Source of the DNA: Sphingobium sp. YR768
GTDB lineage: Bacteria > Pseudomonadota > Alphaproteobacteria > Sphingomonadales > Sphingomonadaceae
Direction: 5' to 3'
Assembly (NCBI RefSeq): GCF_900111125.1
Contig: NZ_FOGE01000038.1
Coordinates: 1-39,391 of the forward strand
Length of the DNA stretch: 39,391 nt
Every line of letters starts with the position of its first letter. The stretch's first letter is position 1. Shown piece by piece: positions 34,180 through 39,391 of this stretch. Under the pieces are notes generated by a model. That model was not told the DNA's origin. It worked only from the letters and a program-made list of their open reading frames with translations, and ran no database searches. The position numbers were made by a program, and so were the translations under genes.

Positions 34180-35237
34180 ACAAGGGGGCAGGGCAGCCGC
34201 TCAATGAACGGCTGGTTATCTGCGCCCGCCAGAAGTTCGAACAGACGATCTGCCGCACGAGATCCGATCTCGTAATAGGGAAGAGCAACGGTGGTGAGCG
34301 GCGGCACCACCCGCTCGGAAATCATTCGGAAATCATCATACCCGACGATGGCTATGTCTTCGGGAACGCGCAGATTGAGGCTTGCGGCTGCGAACATGCA
34401 CTGCATCGCAATTTCATCATTGCCCGTCAGGATGATCGTAGGCCGTTCGCCGGGGCCTGTAGAAAGCAATTCCTTGGCAACCTCGAACGCGCGCATCCTT
34501 TCTGCGCCGATGGCGCCCTCGATCCCCGGCAGCATCCATTCATGCCTCACCTCAAGGCCCGCTTCGGCCATCGCGCGCTCGAAACCTTCGCGCCGCAATC
34601 GGGCGGCAAGGATGAGCGGATTGAGCGTGATGAAGGCGATCCTTGCATGCCCCTTGTCGATTGCATGGCGTGCAGCCGCATAGCCTCCATTCATGTCATC
34701 GGGGACAACGGCAGGCACATCGGCTGACGAAGCAAAGCAGTTTACCAGAACCGTGGGGATATTATGTACGGTCGGATCGAATTCGATCTCGTGATGGTAC
34801 ATCGTCGCGAACAGCACCCCGTCGATCCGATGCTCCTGAAACGTGCGCCAGACCCGTGTTTCCTCATAAGAAGCGCCCGACGTATTGGCGATGAGAAGGC
34901 TCTGGTTGGATTGGGAAACCCTGTCCTGCACGCCGCGGATGATTTCGACCGAGTTGGGGGTCGTGGACACCACGTCCGTGATAAGGCCGATGACGCCCGA
35001 ACGGTTGGTTCGCACCATCCGGGCGGCCAGATTGGGAATATAGTTCAGTCGGGTGATGGCATCTTCAACGCGGGCCCGGGTTTTGCTGCTGATGTTCGGC
35101 TCGCCGTTCACCACCCGTGATACGGTTCTGTCTGACACCCCGGCAAGCGCGGCCACGTCTTTGATCGTCTGCAAACTGCTACTCCGAACCTCTTCAACGA
35201 CAGACACTGTAGCGCCAATTCTCTTGTCAGGCACCAT
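34161..35237 (-). CDS. LacI-family transcriptional regulator of the fructan locus
   Basis: The N-terminal helix-turn-helix reads LQTIKDVAALAGVSDRTVSR, then VVNGEPNISSKTRARV, with the hinge helix NLAARMVRTNRSG. A periplasmic-binding-protein-like effector domain follows (about 80-350). It should bind the three palindromes here and release them on a sugar ligand. The ATG at 35237 has no ribosome site and touches operator O2. The true start may be TTG at 35172-35174 (LQTIKDVA), which follows GGAG. It is divergent from the TonB receptor and convergent with the GH32 gene, overlapping it by 19 bases. Confidence 0.88.
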   Translation of the reverse strand: MVPDKRIGATVSVVEEVRSSSLQTIKDVAALAGVSDRTVSRVVNGEPNISSKTRARVEDAITRLNYIPNLAARMVRTNRSGVIGLITDVVSTTPNSVEIIRGVQDRVSQSNQSLLIANTSGASYEETRVWRTFQEHRIDGVLFATMYHHEIEFDPTVHNIPTVLVNCFASSADVPAVVPDDMNGGYAAARHAIDKGHARIAFITLNPLILAARLRREGFERAMAEAGLEVRHEWMLPGIEGAIGAERMRAFEVAKELLSTGPGERPTIILTGNDEIAMQCMFAAASLNLRVPEDIAIVGYDDFRMISERVVPPLTTVALPYYEIGSRAADRLFELLAGADNQPFIERLPCPLVQRGSA

Positions 35238-35255
35238 ATTGTCGACGTCGACATT
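35238..35255. promoter_or_regulatory. LacI-type operator O2
   Basis: ATTGTCGACGTCGACATT differs from the perfect palindrome O1 at one base. It directly precedes the first possible lacI start codon, so binding should block lacI and probably the divergent receptor promoter. Confidence 0.8.
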
Positions 35256-35260
35256 TTTGA

Positions 35261-35278
35261 ATTGACGACGTCGACAAT
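35261..35278. promoter_or_regulatory. LacI-type operator O3
   Basis: ATTGACGACGTCGACAAT shares the centre GACGTC and the half GTCGACAAT, with one mismatch in the other half. The centres of O2 and O3 are 23 bases apart, about two helical turns, which suggests cooperative binding in front of the receptor. Confidence 0.75.
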
Positions 35279-35349
35279 TTGATGCTCTATCCGCTCCACC
35301 ACTCGATTCGGATCAAAAAAAATGGTCACGTTGTGGGGGAGGAAAGTAG

Positions 35350-38223
35350 ATGACCAATCGTTCCAGCCAGTATCTTTGCACACTCGCGGCAACCGCGTCG
35401 GTCATGGCCCTATGCCTGCCGTCGTTGGCGCAGGCCCAGGCCGTGCCGGCGCAGACGGCACCCGAGCAAAGCAAGGACAGGAAACCAGCCGAGATTGCCA
35501 GCACCGACGACATTGTCGTCACGGGAGTCGTGCAGAAAACCCGCAAGCTCGATACGACCTTCACGATCGACACGTTGACCCGGGACGACATCAAGCGGCT
35601 TGCCCCTATCAGCACCGCCGACCTGTTGAATAACATTCCCGGCTTCTTCGCCGAAGGCAGCACGGCCGGCGAGCGCAGCAACAACGTGACCGTTCGCGGT
35701 CTGCCCAGCAGCGGCTACCGTTATGCGCCGCAGCTCATTGACGGTCTGCCAGTCTACCAGGACTCCGACGTGCCGTTCGCCAACAACGACGTCTTCTTCT
35801 CGAATGACCTGATGACCGATCGCGTCGAAGTCGTGAAGGGAGGCCCCGGCGGCATACTTTACTCCAATGGTCTCGGTGCGATCGTCAATTACGTGACCAA
35901 GACCGGTGGTGACGAGTTCGAAGGGGGCTACAAGCTCGAACTTGCCACCTACGATTTCATTCGCAACGATCTCTATGTCGCCGGTCCCATCAACAAGAAT
36001 CTGCATTTCGCCGTTGGCGGCTTCTTTCGAACCTCCGGAGGGCTTCGCGATACGGGCTATACCGCCGACAAGGGCGGTCAGATCCGCGGTAATATCACCT
36101 ACAAGAGCGACGACGAGACGACGAATTTCGGCCTCTATGCCTCGCATCTCAACGATCGCAATGCGGTCTACAACAACCTGCCTATCGAGGTGCCGGGGTT
36201 CAGCTCGCCGGGCACCGCGGACAATCCCATCGTCATCGACCAATCGTCAGTGAAGCCGATCGGCATCAATTTTCAGGATGGCACGCTGCTTTCGCCCTCC
36301 AATCGCTACATTACCCAGATCGACAATAATGGCCGGGTGACGACCGCGGATCTCGCCGACGGCATCCATCCGAAATTCACGACCGTCACCGCCAAATTCT
36401 CAAAGCAACTGGATTCGGGCTGGCGTTTTGATTTCGACGCCAACTACACATCGGGCACGTCGGGCTTCAATGCGCTCTTCGCAGGCAATGACGCAGCGAC
36501 AGCGGCATCGTTTCTCAACAACCGGTGGATTGGCGACGTGCTCCAACCGGCATTCGATGCGAACTTCCAGGCGTCCGAAGGGACCCCGAACAATGCGTCC
36601 TTCTACAATCGCAATATCCTCGCGACCTATTTCAATGCCCTCAGTCCCGCCGACTTCGACGCACAATATCGCACGCCGCTGATCAATGCCGGCTTCAGCA
36701 ACTTCGAGCAGCTGCGCGCGCAATATGGCGCCAATCAGACGATCGGAGGCCCGGGAGGAAATATCGGAGCGTTTTACACGCGGAACGGGCAGGCAATACC
36801 ATCGGGCAGCAATCTTAGCTTCCAAATCCCCTGGATCGTCCGCTCCAAGCTGTCGAGTGCGACACAGAATCTGAAAATCCAGAAGGAATTCAGTCTGCTG
36901 GGTCGGCACAATCTGACATTCGGCGCATATCACAGCACGAACAGCGACACTTACGATTTCCAGCAAAGCCTGATCATCACGACGCTGGCTTCGCCCAGCG
37001 AACTCGTCGACCTCTTTATAATCGACGCCAACGGCAACAAGGTCGGACCGTCACTTTCGCTTAACGGCAGCTACCTGCCGGGCTTTGCCGGCAATGCCGC
37101 GAGCGGTGACGCGGAGAATGCGGCTCTGTTCATTCAGGACCATTGGGAAACCCTGGGCGGGCGGCTCCGGATCGACGCCGGCTTCCGCTGGGAAACCGAA
37201 AAGCTCAATGTCCGTTTCCAGACCCGGGAATGCTGCACGAGCTTCCTGCCGGGGGGCGCCACAACCGGAAATCGCGCGTATACACAGGTGCAGACGCTCG
37301 GTGCGCCGCAGTACCTCAACGAACGCTATTCCGGTCACGGCTGGTCGCTCGGGGCTAACTATAGCGTCATGCGGAATCTGGCGGTCTATGCGTTGGCCTC
37401 CCAGTCATTTCGGCTTCCCAGCTTCAACGACGGGGTCGCATTCGCGCAATCGGCCCCGCTGGGCGATCCTGTGGAGCATATCGACCAGTATGAGGGCGGC
37501 GTGCGCTTCCAGAGCCGGATTTTCGATTTCTCGGCCACCGGCTTTTACAACAAATTCACTCCGCGGACGCTGATCAATATCTACCAGGACATCAACGCCC
37601 CCGTTTGCACCGCCGGCGGGACGGTCGCGACCACGGCGACGATCACATCGTGCCCTAATGTGTACCAGCCCTATTCCTATGGCACCACGAACTACGGCGC
37701 CGAACTTGAGGTGGTGGTCCGACCGCCGTTTATCCCTGGCTTCGACATCAAGGCGAATATCGTGCTGCAGAACCCGAAGGTGAACGGGTCCACCTACACG
37801 ATCGTCAATCAGGTCGGAAACAGTTATGAATATGGCACGGTCAGTCAGGACGGGCGACGGGAGGGACGTCAGGCGACGAGGACGCTGAACATCCAGCCTC
37901 GTTGGGATCTAAAGCCACTGACCAATCTGCCGGTAAAGCTCTATGGTCAGTATGAATATCGATCGGCTCGCTTCTCGAATTCGCAAGATCTGAACGTGAC
38001 GCTCTATCCCTCCTATTACATCATCAACGCGGGAGCCCTTGTCGATGTGACCGACCGGCTGTCCGTGCAGTTCCATGTCGCCAACCTCACGAACCAGCTT
38101 TCTTTCACCGAAGGCGATCCGCTGTTCTTCGACCTAAAGGCGCCAAACGGCGTTGGTAACCGGGGTGTGGCACGACCGCTGTTCGGCCGCACCGGACGTT
38201 TCACGCTGAATTACCGGTTCTGA
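35350..38223 (+). CDS. TonB-dependent receptor of the fructan locus (957 aa)
   Basis: A signal peptide (about 1-35, ending SLAQAQA) leads to the TonB-box-like DDIVVTGVV. The plug contains RSNNVTVRGLPSSGYRY, DGLPVYQDSD and VEVVKGGPGGILYSNG. The barrel has the near-terminal HVANLTNQLSFTEG and final RFTLNYRF. It should carry an oligosaccharide, probably fructan-derived, across the outer membrane, where GH32 can cut it. The pairing with GH32 and LacI supports this role. It starts 72 bases after operator O3, with GGGGAGG as a strong ribosome site. A terminator follows at 38317. Confidence 0.92.
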   Translation: MTNRSSQYLCTLAATASVMALCLPSLAQAQAVPAQTAPEQSKDRKPAEIASTDDIVVTGVVQKTRKLDTTFTIDTLTRDDIKRLAPISTADLLNNIPGFFAEGSTAGERSNNVTVRGLPSSGYRYAPQLIDGLPVYQDSDVPFANNDVFFSNDLMTDRVEVVKGGPGGILYSNGLGAIVNYVTKTGGDEFEGGYKLELATYDFIRNDLYVAGPINKNLHFAVGGFFRTSGGLRDTGYTADKGGQIRGNITYKSDDETTNFGLYASHLNDRNAVYNNLPIEVPGFSSPGTADNPIVIDQSSVKPIGINFQDGTLLSPSNRYITQIDNNGRVTTADLADGIHPKFTTVTAKFSKQLDSGWRFDFDANYTSGTSGFNALFAGNDAATAASFLNNRWIGDVLQPAFDANFQASEGTPNNASFYNRNILATYFNALSPADFDAQYRTPLINAGFSNFEQLRAQYGANQTIGGPGGNIGAFYTRNGQAIPSGSNLSFQIPWIVRSKLSSATQNLKIQKEFSLLGRHNLTFGAYHSTNSDTYDFQQSLIITTLASPSELVDLFIIDANGNKVGPSLSLNGSYLPGFAGNAASGDAENAALFIQDHWETLGGRLRIDAGFRWETEKLNVRFQTRECCTSFLPGGATTGNRAYTQVQTLGAPQYLNERYSGHGWSLGANYSVMRNLAVYALASQSFRLPSFNDGVAFAQSAPLGDPVEHIDQYEGGVRFQSRIFDFSATGFYNKFTPRTLINIYQDINAPVCTAGGTVATTATITSCPNVYQPYSYGTTNYGAELEVVVRPPFIPGFDIKANIVLQNPKVNGSTYTIVNQVGNSYEYGTVSQDGRREGRQATRTLNIQPRWDLKPLTNLPVKLYGQYEYRSARFSNSQDLNVTLYPSYYIINAGALVDVTDRLSVQFHVANLTNQLSFTEGDPLFFDLKAPNGVGNRGVARPLFGRTGRFTLNYRF

Positions 38224-38233
38224 TATCCGCCAA

Positions 38234-38264
38234 GCGGCCAATGCGGTTAGAGCCGCATGGCCGC
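38234..38264 (+). other. Hairpin just after the receptor stop
   Basis: GCGGCC, a bulged A and ATGCGG pair with CCGCAT and GGCCGC. The 12-bp stem lies 10 bases after the receptor stop. No T-run follows. It may protect the 3' end of the mRNA. Confidence 0.5.
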
Positions 38265-38316
38265 ACAAGTGGTTTCGGGTCGCAAAACGTTCCAGTCTGC
38301 ACGCTGGATATGTTGG

Positions 38317-38353
38317 GGAGGGACCGGGCGTTGCTCGGTCTCTCCTTTCTTTT
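38317..38353 (+). terminator. Rho-independent terminator of the receptor transcript
   Basis: GGAGGGACCGGG pairs with CTCGGTCTCTCC (12 bp with two G-T pairs) around the loop CGTTG. The run TTTCTTTT follows. Confidence 0.85.
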
Positions 38354-38456
38354 CGGGTGGCTCCTCACGGCAACATGGGCCGAACGGGAAGATGGCTAAC
38401 ACCGCCCATCGCCAGCCTATAGCAGGTAAGGCCGGCGGTGATGCCAGATCGCCTGT

Positions 38457-39299
38457 TCAAGTTTTCAGGGACACGGCTTCCCGCGCCAACAACTCGGTCT
38501 CCTCCAAGGAAGTCCCGATCAGCCAGCTGCCGCCGACACAGAGCACTGGCTCCAAGACAAGCCAGTTGGGCGCGGAAGAAAACGTAACACCACCGGTCGG
38601 ACAGAATCTGGCCTCATAAAACGGAGCCGCCAGCGCCCTGAGTGCCTTGATGCCGCCGGAAGTCTCGGCCGGAAAGAATTTGAAGTAGCGAAGACCCAGA
38701 TCGTAGCCGCGCATGATGTCGCCAGCATTAGCCACGCCGGGAAGGAAAGGCAGGCCGCTGCCGATCACTGCCTCGCCGAGCTCCTGGGTCAAACCCGGGC
38801 GAAACGATAAATTCGGCGCCCGCATCGCTGAACACGCGGCACGGTGCCTCGATCGTCCAGTGCTCCCGGGCGACGGCGGAGACCTTGATGCAGGCACGCC
38901 CCAGATTTCCGCTTAGGATGCGAAAGCCTCCTTCGGCCGAAAAGGGAGAAGCCCGCGACGCGATAATCGATGGATCGCGCGAATGCTGATCATGTTCGCG
39001 CCAGACCAGCTCATTGCCGGCCATCTCCGGCTGACGTGTATAATGGGTCATGCTCGCCGCGCCGGCAGTGAGCGTATCCGCATGCATCAGGCCACCATCG
39101 AGCAGTTCGCGGATGACGAAGGTCGGCCCTCCTGCATCCTCGAAGCCGTTCACGTCCGCTGTACCGTTGGGATAGACTCGCGCGATCAGCGGGATGACAC
39201 GCGATAGTCGGTCAAAATCTTCCCAGTCGATGATGACGCCGGCCGAGCGCGCGATGGCAGGCAGGTGGATCAGGTGATTGGTGGATCCGCCGGTGGCTA
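38457..39299 (-). pseudogene. Fused remnant of edd and eda (Entner-Doudoroff genes)
   Basis: The 5' part (39299 to about 38827, minus strand) is the middle and C-terminal part of 6-phosphogluconate dehydratase: LATGGSTNHLIHLPAIARSA, then DVNGFEDAGGPTFVIRELL, then FSAEGGFRILSGNLGRACIK and APCRVFSD. It then joins directly to KDPG aldolase, AGAEFIVSPG and LTQELGEAVIGSGLPFLPGV, with the aldolase Lys in YFKFFPAE, to the stop at 38457. The end of edd and the start of eda are deleted at about 38827. One extra G in CCCGGG (38794-38799) also shifts the frame. The N-terminal half of edd is cut by an insertion sequence at 39298-39300. Confidence 0.85.
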
Positions 39300-39391
39300 G
39301 AGCGGGATGACGTTTGGCTGATTCAAGCGGGATTCCCTTTGGGGTGATTTTCTGATTCAAGATGCTTGCTGGGCATGGAGGCCAGCGAGCA
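39300..39391. mobile_element. End of an insertion sequence inserted in edd
   Basis: The edd similarity stops at a TA dinucleotide (39298-39299). The sequence from 39300 (GAGCGGGATGACGTTTGGCT) is unrelated to Edd and looks like an insertion-sequence end with a TA target. The word CTGATTCAA is repeated 36 bases apart (39319 and 39354). An open frame could begin with ATG at 39362 or 39376, as a transposase would. The element continues beyond the window and its family is unproven. Confidence 0.6.

Overview
The window looks like a chromosomal accessory stretch from a sphingomonad, most likely Sphingobium or a close relative. The reasons are the high GC content, three large TonB-dependent receptors, M24 and S9 peptidases, an NrsF-type anti-sigma factor, a ThiC gene behind a TPP riboswitch, and short repeats that I associate with this family. 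The genus is an inference; no rRNA gene is present.

Layout. Positions 1-76 hold the tail of an IS-type transposase, followed by tRNA-Thr(GGU). Positions 385-8865 are mostly housekeeping: a small basic protein, aminopeptidase P, oligopeptidase B with an overlapping thioesterase, a secreted Ala-rich protein, an Atm1-type ABC exporter behind a lipoprotein gene, and a DUF6891-like protein. Positions 8940-10800 are a defence-like islet: a small HTH gene with degenerate repeats, a structured mobile repeat, and two toxin-antitoxin modules arranged back to back (AbrB-Doc leftward, YefM-YoeB rightward). Positions 10800-13420 hold a 54-residue protein with a structured leader, then thiC and its riboswitch. 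Positions 13511-16571 hold a small membrane protein, a frameshifted prolyl oligopeptidase and the debris of a HupE/UreJ gene.

Positions 16577-25138 hold a TonB receptor-GlpQ operon, a second TonB receptor and an OmpR/EnvZ-type two-component system. Positions 25268-31807 are a graveyard region bounded by two more copies of the mobile repeat. It contains a decayed mprF, a serine resolvase broken by a 23-base repeat insertion, a flagellar-hook gene tail and an orphan DUF6896 gene. Within it lies one intact operon: peroxiredoxin, DsbD-like reductase, ECF sigma and anti-sigma.

Positions 31837-38353 form a compact fructan-type sugar locus: a LamG-GH32 enzyme, a LacI regulator and a TonB receptor. 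Three copies of a near-perfect palindromic operator tie them together. The right end holds an edd-eda deletion fusion cut by another insertion sequence.

The most interesting items are: (1) a miniature inverted-repeat element in three copies (122, 154 and 72 bp) whose outer hairpins are conserved while the central arm differs or is missing, with three-base TNA target duplications; (2) the GH32 enzyme whose nucleophile motif reads NEPHG instead of NDPNG; (3) the self-contained LacI operator set; and (4) the 54-residue gene with its hairpin leader.
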